From: CAWJAP01 sp963834365
GTDB lineage: Bacteria; Acidobacteriota; Vicinamibacteria; Vicinamibacterales; Vicinamibacteraceae
NCBI GenBank assembly: GCA_963834365.1
Contig: CAWIBS010000032.1
Coordinates: 124,001-188,000 of the forward strand
Direction of reading: 5' to 3'
Length of the DNA: 64,000 nt
Shown: one piece after another, positions 38,975 to 47,560 of the stretch
Position numbering within the stretch: position 1 is the first letter of the stretch
Layout: every line of letters starts with the position of its first letter
Notes under the pieces: generated by a model
Database searches by the model: none
What the model was told of the DNA's origin: nothing
What the model saw: only the letters and a program-made list of their open reading frames with translations
Position numbers and translations under genes: made by a program

Positions 38975-39616
38975 TTAGATCTTGATCAGACCCCTCCGCA
39001 CGGCGCGGCTCACCGCCGCCGCACGTCCCGAGACCTCGAGCTTGCCGTAGATCGACGCCACGTGGAACTTGGCCGTGTGTTCGCTCATCCCCAGCCGTTC
39101 GGCGATGCGCCGGTTCGACAACCCCTCCGACAGCAACTCCAGCACGTCCTGTTCTCTCGACGTGAGACGCACAGCCATGCGATCGAGCGCCGGATCGTCC
39201 GCATCGCGCTCGGCGTCGTCGGGCACCGAGTCGCCGAGAGTCAGGTGGCTCGACCAGGACGCCGGCCAGGCACAGAGTCCGGCCGCGGCCGCGATCACCG
39301 CGGCCTGCAGTTCTCCAGCGCTTGCGGCATCGGGCACCAGGGCCCAGCCGCGAACGTCGGCGTCCCGGACCAGCGACGGCGCCCGCTCGACATCGTCGAG
39401 GATCCCGACGACGGCGACCTCGCCGGTGTCGCTCGCGAGATCCAGCGCGCGCGCGAACGTCGCGGGACCGTCAACGATCAGGACGTCCGGCGAGTCCGTC
39501 TCCGCGTCCGCGATCGTGTGGCGCATGGCGACGACCTCGATCCCGGGCGCCTCGAGGCGGCCCCGAAGTGCCGACCGTCGTTCGGCCGATGCGGCGACGA
39601 TCACGACAGTGACCAT
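38975..39616 (-). CDS. LuxR-type regulator with degenerate receiver domain
   Basis: 213 residues. The C-terminal NarL/LuxR helix-turn-helix is complete (LTSREQDVLELLSEGLSNRRIAERLGMSEHTAKFHVASIYGKL). The receiver fold (VTVVIVAASAERRSALRGRL, DVLIVDGP) keeps the central Asp but lacks the acidic pair and the Thr/Lys residues, so it probably cannot be phosphorylated in the usual way. ATG 39616 lies six bases after TACGAT. It sits between two trypsin-like protease genes, all on the minus strand. Confidence 0.85.
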   Translation of the reverse strand: MVTVVIVAASAERRSALRGRLEAPGIEVVAMRHTIADAETDSPDVLIVDGPATFARALDLASDTGEVAVVGILDDVERAPSLVRDADVRGWALVPDAASAGELQAAVIAAAAGLCAWPASWSSHLTLGDSVPDDAERDADDPALDRMAVRLTSREQDVLELLSEGLSNRRIAERLGMSEHTAKFHVASIYGKLEVSGRAAAVSRAVRRGLIKI

Positions 39617-39622
39617 GAGGGG

Positions 39623-39628
39623 ATCGTA
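39623..39628 (-). promoter_or_regulatory. -10 box TACGAT, leaderless start
   Basis: Minus-strand TACGAT six bases before ATG 39616 of the LuxR gene, in the 36-base gap after the upstream protease stop. Confidence 0.45.
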
Positions 39629-39652
39629 CCCCCGGGAACTCACCGGTGTGGG

Positions 39653-40546
39653 TCAGGGCCGCTCGCGGACCGTGACCTCGACCGTCAGCGTCGCGTTCCC
39701 GCGGACGATCTGCAGCGTCAGCGGCTGTCCGACGCGTTCGGGCGCCAGCCAGTGCTGCAGGTCGTCCACGTCGGTCAGGGCCTCGCCGGCGGCCGAGAGA
39801 ATGACGTCGCCAATCAGCAGCGCTGCCGCGTCCGCAGGTCCTCCAGGCTCGATCGCGACGACGAGGAGCCCGTCGGGCCGCGCGGCCTGCTGGCGTTCGG
39901 GCAGCGAGACGCGCTGCAGGCCGACGCCGAGGAAGCCCCGCCGGATGCGGCCGCGCGTTGCGAGCGCCTCCCGGCTTCGGCCAATCTCGTCCACGGGGAG
40001 CACCAGCGGCACGCCGCGAGACAAGCCGGCGTTGATTACTCCGATGAGCGCGCCTGCGACGCTCACCAGGGACCCACCGGAGATGCCGCGGGTCGATGCC
40101 ACGTCCGCGCGCACGATCCGATCGATCGTCCCGCTGCGCCCGACGCGGACCGGTCCGCCGACCGCGCCGACGACGCCGAGCGATGCGGCGATGGATCCTT
40201 GCCAGGTGCGCGACACGGCGACGACGAGATCGCCCGCCCGCGGGGGCGTCGCGGACGCCGGCAGCGCGACGCCTGCGAGGCCGGGCACTCTCAGCAGCGC
40301 CAGGTCGCGCGTCTCGTCGCGGCCGACGACAGTGGCGTCCAGCACGCGGCCATCGTCGGCGTGGACGCGCGGTGCGTCAACGTCGATGACGTGATGGATC
40401 GCCAGCACGTCTTCAGCAGCGACCACGGTGCCGGTCGTCGGTCGCTGGCCGCGTCCACGAATCGCCACCGTGGCCCGTGCCGCCGCGCCAACCAGCGTCG
40501 CGACCTCACCGGACAGCGTATGCAGAAAGGAAGATGTCGAGGACAT
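39653..40546 (-). CDS. Second trypsin-like serine protease with PDZ domain
   Basis: 297 residues, related to but diverged from the protease at 37.8 kb. Triad region: LAIHHVID (His), ETRDLALLRV (Asp) and RGISGGSL (Ser within GxSGG). PDZ segment GLLVVAIEPGGPADAAALLIGDVILSAAGE. No signal peptide. The pairing of two divergent copies around one regulator suggests a shared role, for example processing the regulator or its partner (inference). ATG 40546 follows TATCGT by six bases. Confidence 0.85.
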   Translation of the reverse strand: MSSTSSFLHTLSGEVATLVGAAARATVAIRGRGQRPTTGTVVAAEDVLAIHHVIDVDAPRVHADDGRVLDATVVGRDETRDLALLRVPGLAGVALPASATPPRAGDLVVAVSRTWQGSIAASLGVVGAVGGPVRVGRSGTIDRIVRADVASTRGISGGSLVSVAGALIGVINAGLSRGVPLVLPVDEIGRSREALATRGRIRRGFLGVGLQRVSLPERQQAARPDGLLVVAIEPGGPADAAALLIGDVILSAAGEALTDVDDLQHWLAPERVGQPLTLQIVRGNATLTVEVTVRERP

Positions 40547-40552
40547 GTGACG

Positions 40553-40558
40553 ACGATA
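40553..40558 (-). promoter_or_regulatory. -10 box TATCGT, leaderless start
   Basis: Minus-strand TATCGT six bases before ATG 40546, the first gene of the protease-regulator-protease set. Confidence 0.45.
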
Positions 40559-40628
40559 CCCGGGGCTTGCGCTGCGCGGATCAGCCGAATGGCCAGGGCA
40601 GGGTCAGGGATCAGGGGTGGACAGCGAC

Positions 40629-40848
40629 TAGCTACCAGCTACCAGCGACCACTCTGGCCAGTAGTCCGTAGCCCGCAGCCTGTAGTCGGACTCAGGACCG
40701 AAGACTGAAGACCGAAGACAGAGCCCAGGGTGCAGACTACGGGCTGCAGGCTGCTGGCCCGGCAGAATTCTTCACAAGCCCCGTAGCCAGTAGCCCGTAG
40801 TCCGTAGCCCGCAGCCTGTAGTCCGACTGAGGACCGAAGACCGAACAC
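40629..40848. repeat. Heptamer-repeat spacer with two long similar blocks
   Basis: The 326-base gap is almost wholly period-7 repeat: AGCTACC units, then CCGTAGC/CCGCAGC/CTGTAGT, AGGACCG and AAGACTG/AAGACCG units. The order repeats (40660-40719 and 40781-40848). Read in complement it has the same words as 2.3-2.43 kb. TACCCT at 40858-40863, eight bases before ATG 40872, may be the -10 of the next gene. Confidence 0.82.
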
Positions 40849-40871
40849 CTCATGTAGTACCCTCCGCGGTC

Positions 40872-41636
40872 ATGGACTGCATTCGGCTGGAGCGCGAGGG
40901 AAACGTGCTCGTCGTGCACCTGGTCCGCGGGAGGGCCAACGCGCTGAACGCGTCGATGGTAGATCAGCTTCACGAAGCGGTGGATCAGGCCGAGTCGAAC
41001 CTGTCGGTTCGGGCGGTCGTCGTGGCGAGCGACAGCCCCAAGCTGTTCTGCGGCGGCTTCGACATCACGGAAGTCTTTGCCTACGACCGCGCACAGATGA
41101 TCGGGTTCTTCGATCGCTTCAGCCAGCTCTTCGAGCGTCTTCGTACCCTGCCCAAGCCGGTCGTCGCGGCGATCTCCGGACACGCCTTCGCTGGCGGCGC
41201 GATACTCGCGCTCGCCGCCGACGTGCGCGTGATGTCGGATACCGCGAGTCTCGCCGTCAACGAGGTCGATCTCGGCGTCGTGCTGCCGACGCACATGCTG
41301 CGGGCTCTGGCGGCGACGGGGCACGGCAATCTGATGCGGGCGATGCTGCTCGGCGGGGAAGTGATCACGGCCGAACGCGCGCTCGCTGGCGGTGTCGTCG
41401 TCGAGACGGCGCCGGCGATCGACGTGCTTCCCGTTTCGATCACGCGGGCGAGGAACCTCGGCGACAAGCCGCTCCAGGCGTTCGCCGCGCACAAACTGGC
41501 GCTCGACGTGATCGGCCCGCGACCCCCGGCCGATGCGTGGCGCCTCGAGGTGGAACACGTCGTCGATGTCTGGTTCGGTGAGGAGGCGACCGCGCGCCGT
41601 CGCGCCCTTGTGGACAAGCTCGCCCGGAAGGGTTGA
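40872..41636 (+). CDS. Enoyl-CoA hydratase/isomerase (crotonase) family protein
   Basis: 254 residues with the crotonase oxyanion blocks: SDSPKLFCGGFDITEV (CoA-binding A-x-S-x-x-C/F-G-G-x-D region) and AISGHAFAGGAILALAADVRVM, followed by the acid region VNEVDLGVVLP. One family catalytic Glu (the E144 equivalent, NEVDLG) is present; the other is replaced in FAGGAILA, so isomerase or hydrolase activity is possible. Cytosolic, beta-oxidation-like. No operon partner. Confidence 0.85.
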   Translation: MDCIRLEREGNVLVVHLVRGRANALNASMVDQLHEAVDQAESNLSVRAVVVASDSPKLFCGGFDITEVFAYDRAQMIGFFDRFSQLFERLRTLPKPVVAAISGHAFAGGAILALAADVRVMSDTASLAVNEVDLGVVLPTHMLRALAATGHGNLMRAMLLGGEVITAERALAGGVVVETAPAIDVLPVSITRARNLGDKPLQAFAAHKLALDVIGPRPPADAWRLEVEHVVDVWFGEEATARRRALVDKLARKG

Positions 41637-41642
41637 GGCGTG

Positions 41643-42698
41643 TCACTTGCGCGTGTCGAACTCCGACAAGCCCGGGGCGACGAGCAGCCGATGGCCCGCG
41701 AAGGCGAGGCTGGTGGGTGAGACGATTCCCGCCGCCCGCAGCTGCACGGCACGCCGCTTGTCGCCATCGTTGTCGTACTCGTAGAGGTACGGCACGGCCA
41801 GCGAGATCCAGAGGTGGTTCGAGCCGTCCACGGCGGCGGCGCGCACGGTGGGGGCGACGAGCGGGATCTCCCGATCCTCGATGCGCCGCCGGGGCCATGC
41901 CTGCGGCATCTGCACGAGGTGGGCGTCGAGCTCCCGCCCCTCGATGCGACGGTCGTACAGAAGCGCGCCCGCCGCATCGTATCGCCGGAACTGCGGCTCA
42001 CCCGTCTGGAACACCACCAGGAGCCCGCCATCGTCGAGGGCCAGCGGCAGCGCACTGTTGAGCGCCGTGTGCAGCTCGGGGTCGCGTTCGTGTCCTGTCG
42101 AGCGGAGGGTTCCGATGCTTCGCACCGGCTTGCCGTAGACGTCGTACTCGGTGACGAGGCTGCCGCGATCCGGCTGGCTGATGAGGATGCGCTGCCCCGT
42201 GAAGTGAAGCGACCCCACACCATTCAGGGCCAGGCCCTCGAAGGTCACGCGCGGCAGGGCACGCGACGGCAGCTCGAAACCGCCGATGCGCTGCCCGAGG
42301 GCGTTGAACACCTGGATGCGCTCCTTCTCCCTCGGGGCGTCGGCGACCGCAAAGGTGCCGTCGGGCGCGGCGGAGAAGGCCGATGGCGCCAGCAGGCGCC
42401 CGGCCTCGCCGCCGATGGTGACGAGCGGGATGGCACGCGTGCGGCCGGCGTCGATGCGCGAGACGGAATGGTTCCGGCGGTCGAAGACGTAGGTGGCGCC
42501 GGCACCGGCGGGCTGAAAGACGAGCGACGGCCCGAACGTACCGGCCAGATGCGCCGGAATGGCGTCCACGGCGCGGAGCGTCTCGGGTGCACGCGCCGCG
42601 AGCGAGAGACCGGCGAGGACCGCGAGGACGAGGGCGACAGCGAGCTGCCTGGACGTGCGCTCAGTACTTCGCGCTCTTGCGGATCGCAGCCAGGACAT
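41643..42698 (-). CDS. Membrane-anchored NHL-like beta-propeller protein
   Basis: 351 residues: N-terminal anchor LAVALVLAVLAGLSLAARA, then repeating beta-blade segments (GATYVFDRRNHSVSRIDAG, APDGTFAVADAPREKERIQVFNALGQRIG, GSLVTEYDVYGKPVRSIG, QFRRYDAAGALLYDRRI, DGSNHLWISLAVPYLYEYDNDGD). No catalytic motif. It overlaps the 3' end of the E1 gene by 38 bases in the same direction, so probably co-transcribed; a later internal start is possible. Function unknown, binding role likely. Confidence 0.65.
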   Translation of the reverse strand: MSWLRSARARSTERTSRQLAVALVLAVLAGLSLAARAPETLRAVDAIPAHLAGTFGPSLVFQPAGAGATYVFDRRNHSVSRIDAGRTRAIPLVTIGGEAGRLLAPSAFSAAPDGTFAVADAPREKERIQVFNALGQRIGGFELPSRALPRVTFEGLALNGVGSLHFTGQRILISQPDRGSLVTEYDVYGKPVRSIGTLRSTGHERDPELHTALNSALPLALDDGGLLVVFQTGEPQFRRYDAAGALLYDRRIEGRELDAHLVQMPQAWPRRRIEDREIPLVAPTVRAAAVDGSNHLWISLAVPYLYEYDNDGDKRRAVQLRAAGIVSPTSLAFAGHRLLVAPGLSEFDTRK

Positions 42699-44895
42699 TG
42701 GACGCCTGCGGCAGAATCACTTCCTCGAGACCCGGCGCGTAGGCGACAGGGGTGTCGAGGGCGGCGACCCGCAGCACCGGCGCGTCGAGGTGTGCGAACC
42801 ACTCCTCCCCGATACGTGCGGCCAGCTCGGCGCCGAATCCGCACGTCAGCTGGTCCTCGTGCGCCACGACGACACGACTGGTCTCGCGGACGGCCTGGCT
42901 GATCGTGTCCCAGTCGAATGGCATCAGCGAGCGCAGGTCGATGACGCGCACGCCGATGTTCTCCCGCTCGGCCTGCTGCGCCGCGAGGAGCGTGCGCTGG
43001 ACGAGCGCGCCCCAGGTAATCACGGTGACGTCGCGACCCTCGCGGCGAACCGCGGCGCGCGCGAAGGGAATCGTGTAATCGGGCCCGGGATAGGCGCTCT
43101 TGTTGTAGGTCTGGCGGTACAGGTGCTTGTGCTCGAGGAACAGCACCGGATCGTCGCAGCGGATGGCCGTGCGGAGCAGACCCGCCGCATCGAGCGCATT
43201 GGACGGATAGACAATCCGCAGGCCCGGGCAGTGGGCGAAGATGCTCTCGCCCGACTGCGAGTGATACGGGGCGCCCCCCCGTAGATAGCCGCCGATCGGC
43301 ACGCGGATGACCATCGGGCACGAGAACACGTTGTTCGACCGGTACCGGAGCATCGTCAGCTCGTCCCGGATCTGCATCATCGCCGGCCAGATGTAGTCGA
43401 AGAACTGGATTTCGACGACCGGCTTCAGCCCGCGCGTCGCCAGGCCGATCGCCCGGCCGACGATGTTGGCCTCCGCGAGCGGCGAGTTGAAGACGCGCTC
43501 GTCGCCGAACTCGCGCTGCAGGCCGTGCGTGACCTTGAAGACGCCGCCCTTCCCGGAGACCTCGGAGAGTGCCTCGGTGTGGCTGCAGTCCGCCACGTCT
43601 TCGCCAAAGACGACGATCCGCGGATTGCGCGCCATCTCGTCCTTCAGCGTGCGGTTGATCGCGGCGACCATCGTGTCCGGCCGCCCCTCGGGCACTGCCG
43701 CTCGATCGAAGACCGAGGAGGCTGGATCGACGCTCGGAGAGTAGACGTAGAGCGTGGCGGTCTCCGAGTGCGGTTTCTCGGCGGCCAGCGCGCGATCGGT
43801 CGCCTCGTCGATCTCGCGGGCGAGCTCGGCGTCGATTCCGGCCAGGTCGTCCTCGGTCGCCAGGCCCTCCTCGATCAGCAGGGCCGAGAGCAGGCGGATC
43901 GGATCGCGCTCGGCCTCGCGCTGGCGCAGCTCCGCCGGCTTGTAGAGCCGCTCGTCGTCAGAGAGCGAGTGCGAATAGAGCCGGACGACGCGTGCGTGCA
44001 CGAGCGCCGGGCCGCGGCGGTCGCGTGCGTACTCGACGGCTTCGCGCATGACGCGGGCGCTGGCGATGTAGTCCGTCCCGTCCACTTCGGCGACGTGGAG
44101 CGAGGGGAAGCCCCGGACCAGCCGCGAGATGCTGCCGCCGGGAGTCTGGACGTCCACCGGGACCGAGATCGCGTAGCCGTTGTCCTCCACGAGGATGACG
44201 AGCGGCAGCCGCTTGGTGCAGGCCGTGTTCAGGGACTCCCAGAACTCGCCCTCGCTGGTCGTGCCCTCACCGATCGACACGTAGGTGATCTCGCCGCTGT
44301 GCACGAGGTCGCGGCCGCCGGGGATCGTCGTCACGCGCTCGTAGAGCAGCGACGCTTCGGCGCTGCCCACCGCCTGCAGGCACTGCGTGCCGGTCGGACT
44401 CGACTGCGAGACGATGTTGAGCTCGCGGTGTCCCCAGTGCGACGGCATCTGCCGGCCGCCCGACGCCGGGTCGTCCTTGGCGCCAACCGCCTGCAGCAGC
44501 ATGTCGTAGGGGGTGACGCCGAGCGTCAGGCAGACGGCGCGGTCGCGGTAGTACGGATAAATCCAGTCCTGACGCGGTCTGAGCGCGCGCCCTGCTGCCA
44601 CGAGGACGGCTTCGTGGCCGGCGCCGCTGATCTGGAAGAAGATCTGGCTCTGGTTCTTGAGCTGGATTTCCTTATCGTCCAGCTTGCGGGACAGCAGCAT
44701 CAGCCGGTAGGCGCCGATGAGGTCGTCTCGGGTGTGTCCGTCCAACTCGCGCGGTGCGGCGCGTTCGGACGATCCCGGACTGACCGTGGAACCGGAAGGC
44801 GCGGCCGTCAGCTTCATGCGCAGGTCATCTCTGGTTCGGGGCGGCGGCGAGCCGGCGCCCGTCCTGACGCGAGCCGACTGCCCCAACCGGGCCAT
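42661..44895 (-). CDS. Fused 2-oxoisovalerate (branched-chain 2-oxoacid) dehydrogenase E1 alpha-beta
   Basis: A 744-residue thiamine-diphosphate enzyme with both E1 subunits in one chain. Alpha half: YPYYRDRAVCLTLG, the TPP motif GEGTTSEGEFWESLNTA...EDNGYAIS and the phosphorylation-loop-like YSHSLSDDERLYK. Beta half: VFGEDVADCSHTEALSEV, GGVFKVTHGLQREFG, NSPLAEANIVGRAIGLA, PIGGYLRGGAPYHSQSGES and VVAHEDQLTCGFGAEL. It decarboxylates branched-chain 2-oxoacids with E2/E3 partners not seen here. Start ATG 44895 is about 21 bases after a TATAAT; MKLTAAP at 44817 is the alternative. Confidence 0.93.
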   Translation of the reverse strand: MARLGQSARVRTGAGSPPPRTRDDLRMKLTAAPSGSTVSPGSSERAAPRELDGHTRDDLIGAYRLMLLSRKLDDKEIQLKNQSQIFFQISGAGHEAVLVAAGRALRPRQDWIYPYYRDRAVCLTLGVTPYDMLLQAVGAKDDPASGGRQMPSHWGHRELNIVSQSSPTGTQCLQAVGSAEASLLYERVTTIPGGRDLVHSGEITYVSIGEGTTSEGEFWESLNTACTKRLPLVILVEDNGYAISVPVDVQTPGGSISRLVRGFPSLHVAEVDGTDYIASARVMREAVEYARDRRGPALVHARVVRLYSHSLSDDERLYKPAELRQREAERDPIRLLSALLIEEGLATEDDLAGIDAELAREIDEATDRALAAEKPHSETATLYVYSPSVDPASSVFDRAAVPEGRPDTMVAAINRTLKDEMARNPRIVVFGEDVADCSHTEALSEVSGKGGVFKVTHGLQREFGDERVFNSPLAEANIVGRAIGLATRGLKPVVEIQFFDYIWPAMMQIRDELTMLRYRSNNVFSCPMVIRVPIGGYLRGGAPYHSQSGESIFAHCPGLRIVYPSNALDAAGLLRTAIRCDDPVLFLEHKHLYRQTYNKSAYPGPDYTIPFARAAVRREGRDVTVITWGALVQRTLLAAQQAERENIGVRVIDLRSLMPFDWDTISQAVRETSRVVVAHEDQLTCGFGAELAARIGEEWFAHLDAPVLRVAALDTPVAYAPGLEEVILPQASNVLAAIRKSAKY

Positions 44896-44916
44896 CGGCG
44901 GTTGGCGAACCGACCA

Positions 44917-44922
44917 ATTATA
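44917..44922 (-). promoter_or_regulatory. -10 box TATAAT for the E1 gene
   Basis: Perfect TATAAT on the minus strand; predicted transcript start about seven bases on gives a leader of about 14 bases before ATG 44895. The -35 is weak. The rest of the 200-base gap to the cupin stop holds only a GCCC-TGAA-GGGC mini hairpin (45056-45067). Confidence 0.5.
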
Positions 44923-45098
44923 CGAGAGCCACGCGCCCGGGTCGCCACGCAGTCCAGTGCCCTCTGCCGGGACTTCGCCCTGCGATTAGAAACGCTTCCG
45001 GGCCGTTGCTCCGAACACCGCTGACCGGCTGCGGGCCTGAAGAAGCGGGGCTGTTGCCCTGAAGGGCTGTCCCACCAGTATTCGCCTTCTATCAGCCG

Positions 45099-45458
45099 CT
45101 AGCGCCGCAGGTAGGCGTCGGTCTTGTCGAGCCAGTCCTGGCGGATCGGGCTGAAGATGTCGAGGGTGAATGTGTCCTCGAGCGCTTCGGCCTGATGCTC
45201 GACCCAGGACGGCAGGTGCAGGATCTCCCCCTCCCGCACGATGACCTCCTCACCCTTGACGAAGAACCGGAGGGCGCCCTGCAGGACGTAGGACATCTGC
45301 TCGGCCTCGTGCGAGTGCGCCGGCACCAGCGCGCCCTTCTTCATGTAGATCTGCGCCACCATCTCGCGCTCACCCGTCACGATCTTGCGGGAGAACATCT
45401 CGGTGACCTTCTCGAGCTCAATCTCGTCCCAGCGATGCAGATTGAAGGGCGTGTCCAT
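45099..45458 (-). CDS. Single-domain cupin protein
   Basis: 119 residues. Metal-site motif 1 GALVPAHSHEAEQMSYVLQG (His, His, Glu) and motif 2 with LHLPSWVEHQAE (His) fit a small metal-binding cupin. MDTPFNLHRWDEI at ATG 45458 is preferred; codons upstream of it are made of heptamer repeat. No substrate can be assigned. Intact frame, unlike the broken cupin in the 21 kb island. Confidence 0.85.
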   Translation of the reverse strand: MDTPFNLHRWDEIELEKVTEMFSRKIVTGEREMVAQIYMKKGALVPAHSHEAEQMSYVLQGALRFFVKGEEVIVREGEILHLPSWVEHQAEALEDTFTLDIFSPIRQDWLDKTDAYLRR

Positions 45459-45462
45459 AGTT

Positions 45463-45551
45463 GAAGTCCGAGGTGCGAAGTACGAAGTACGAACTGGACC
45501 GTGATGACGAAGCACTTTGTCCCTCGTACTTCGGACTTCGGACTTCGTACT
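45463..45551. repeat. Inverted pair of heptamer arrays
   Basis: Left arm GAAGTCC-GAGGTGC-GAAGTAC-GAAGTAC (45463-45490); right arm TCGTACT-TCGGACT-TCGGACT-TCGTACT (45524-45551) is its reverse complement with a few mismatches. Together they could fold into a long stem around a 33-base loop, between the rhomboid stop and the cupin start. Confidence 0.8.
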
Positions 45552-45564
45552 TGCAGGTCAAGTA

Positions 45565-46313
45565 TCAGTGAACCCGATCTCCCCATCCTCCCCGGCCTCC
45601 GGGATGGACGTCGAATTTCTTGCGGGCTCGGTTCATTTTCCACTTGAGCATCCGGTACCTGATCTCGGCCCAGGGGCCGCCCCGTCCACGTGTCAGATAG
45701 AGATAACCGACCAGCATGCCGCCCAGATGTGCCATGTGCGCCGTGCCGCCGGCAGGGTTGCTGATCGACGACCAGAGGACCAGCGCCGCCGCAATGAATA
45801 CGTAAACCCGCGCCGGCACCGGGAAGATGAACAGCAGGATGACCTGATCGGGAAAGAGCATCCCGAACGCGACGAGCAGACCGTAGATGGCGCCCGAAGC
45901 CCCGATCGTCGGCACGCGGTAGAGTGTGTCCGCCCACTCGAACGGAAGCCAGGCGGCGACGAGACTCGTGAGGGCTGCGCCGATGCCGCAAACGAAGTAG
46001 AAGCGCATGAAGCCCGCGTAGCCCCACCGGCGCTCGAGCGGCACGCCGAACATCCAGAGCACCAGCATGTTGAACAGCAGGTGCATCAGGTCCGCGTGCA
46101 GGAACATGTAGGTGGCGAGCTGCCAGACCTGCAGCCGCTCGAAGACCAGCGCCGGCGTCAGACCGAAGGTCTGCACGAGCTGGTATCGAGCTCCCGCCCG
46201 ACGATTGCCGTGATGACGAATGCCGCGACGTTGGCGATGAGCAGCCACTTGACGCCGCGCGTCAGCGGACCCGGACCGATGGAATACGACACGGAGTAGG
46301 GCGAACGCGGCAC
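45565..46313 (-). CDS. Rhomboid-family intramembrane serine protease, one frameshift
   Basis: About 248 residues and six TM segments. Catalytic dyad: GASGAIYGLL (Ser) and AHMAHLGG (His); LHADLMHLLFNMLVLWMFG carries the conserved HxxxN motif. An indel near 46185-46195 separates the first helix (GVKWLLIANVAAFVITAIVG) from the rest. Start GTG 46313 is chosen because TACGAT lies six bases upstream. A basic C-terminal tail (RARKKFDVHPGG) follows the last helix. Substrates unknown. Confidence 0.88.
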
Positions 46314-46319
46314 GACGGC

Positions 46320-46325
46320 ATCGTA
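46320..46325 (-). promoter_or_regulatory. -10 box TACGAT, leaderless start
   Basis: Minus-strand TACGAT six bases before GTG 46313 of the rhomboid gene, downstream of a four-unit heptamer array. Confidence 0.45.
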
Positions 46326-46340
46326 CCAGAAACATTCAAG

Positions 46341-46368
46341 GTACGAGGTACGAAGTACGAAGTACGAC
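46341..46368. repeat. Heptamer array, GTACGAA type
   Basis: Four units: GTACGAG, GTACGAA, GTACGAA, GTACGAC. Same word as the GAAGTAC array at 45.48 kb, lying just upstream of the rhomboid promoter and after the MFS stop. Confidence 0.85.
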
Positions 46369-46375
46369 AGACGGG

Positions 46376-47560
46376 TCAGGGCGCGGTTGCCGCCGGGTCG
46401 CTGCGGGCGGGCGCGTGGTCGGGCAGGGGCAGCGCACAGAGCGCACCGGCAATCGGCACGAGCGCCATGGCGGTGAGTGCCGGCCCGACGCCGATACGAT
46501 CGGCGAGCAGGCCGATGAACGGGATCAGCAGGCCTCCCGTGCCCCAGGCCACCCCCATCATCAGCGACGACACGGTGGCGGCGCTGACCGGCGCCAGCGT
46601 CTGCCCGAATCCGACGCTGACCGGCTGCGTGGACTGCAGGAAAAACCCGCCCAGGGCGAGCACGAACGTAAAGGTGGAGCCGTCGAGCCGGGGAGCCAGG
46701 GCGAGGAACGGCACCGCGAGCACCAGCGACGCCGCAATGACCCGGCGAGGGCCGAAACGATCGGCGAGCGGTCCGCCGGCGAATCCGCCAGCGCTGGCGG
46801 CGAGCAGGTAGATGGCGACCACCGTCCCGGCATCGCGGACTGACAGGCCGCGATGCGTCAGCAGGATCGGCACGAAGGTCACGAACGAGAGCCCCGCAAC
46901 GGTCCGCAGCACGACGATGGCGTAGAGGAGGCCCAGCGGCCTCGCGTACGGCTTGAGCGCGCGCAGGCCTTGACCACCCGGATGCGCGGAGGCGGGGACG
47001 GCGGGCATGTCGCGCAGGATCCACGCCAGCGCCAGCAGGCCCGGGAACATCAGCCACCACGTGGCCTCGAGTCCGTAGGCGCCGGTCACCGATGAGAACA
47101 GCAGCGGGGAGAGCGCGAATCCCGTGGCGCCGCTGCCGACGAAGAGGGACATCGCGAAGCCCGGACGGGGCTGGCCGAACCGGTGCGCCGCCATGGCGCC
47201 CGGCGGATGAAATGCCGCCGCGCCGAGCCCGCCGACGATGAGGACGACGCTCAGCCAGAAGACGGAGGGCGCCAGCCCGATCAGGCTGAGCACGACCACG
47301 GTCACGATCGGTCCGCCCACGAGCAGGCGGTGAGGATGCCAGCGATCGGCGAGGCGTCCGAAGGCCAGCTGCGAGACCGACGCGGCCATCTGGAAGATCA
47401 TCGCGAGCGCGCCCACGGCTGCCAGCGTCAGGTGCAGCTTCGGGATGAGCAGCGGCAGCAGCGGCGCGTAGACGTTCGTGTAGCTGTCGACGATCAAGTG
47501 CGCCGATGACACGCGCAGCAGACGGCGATCGATCGACAGGGTTCGGGTGGGCGCGTTCAT
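46376..47560 (-). CDS. MFS transporter, fosmidomycin-resistance-like
   Basis: 394 residues, 12 TM helices. The N-terminus (SSAHLIVDSYTNVYAPLLPLLIPKLHLT) resembles the Fsr/fosmidomycin-resistance branch; the loop motifs FGRLADRWHPHRLL and GGPLADRFGPRRV are the MFS signature between TM2-3 and TM8-9. Probably a drug or small-molecule exporter. Its ATG overlaps the MurJ stop (ATGA), so the two are co-transcribed. Confidence 0.85.
   Translation of the reverse strand: MNAPTRTLSIDRRLLRVSSAHLIVDSYTNVYAPLLPLLIPKLHLTLAAVGALAMIFQMAASVSQLAFGRLADRWHPHRLLVGGPIVTVVVLSLIGLAPSVFWLSVVLIVGGLGAAAFHPPGAMAAHRFGQPRPGFAMSLFVGSGATGFALSPLLFSSVTGAYGLEATWWLMFPGLLALAWILRDMPAVPASAHPGGQGLRALKPYARPLGLLYAIVVLRTVAGLSFVTFVPILLTHRGLSVRDAGTVVAIYLLAASAGGFAGGPLADRFGPRRVIAASLVLAVPFLALAPRLDGSTFTFVLALGGFFLQSTQPVSVGFGQTLAPVSAATVSSLMMGVAWGTGGLLIPFIGLLADRIGVGPALTAMALVPIAGALCALPLPDHAPARSDPAATAP

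Noticed and set aside
45001..45080. Intrinsic terminator for the E1 or cupin gene
   Set aside because: Only a short GCCC-TGAA-GGGC stem without a T-tract is present; I could not support a terminator.
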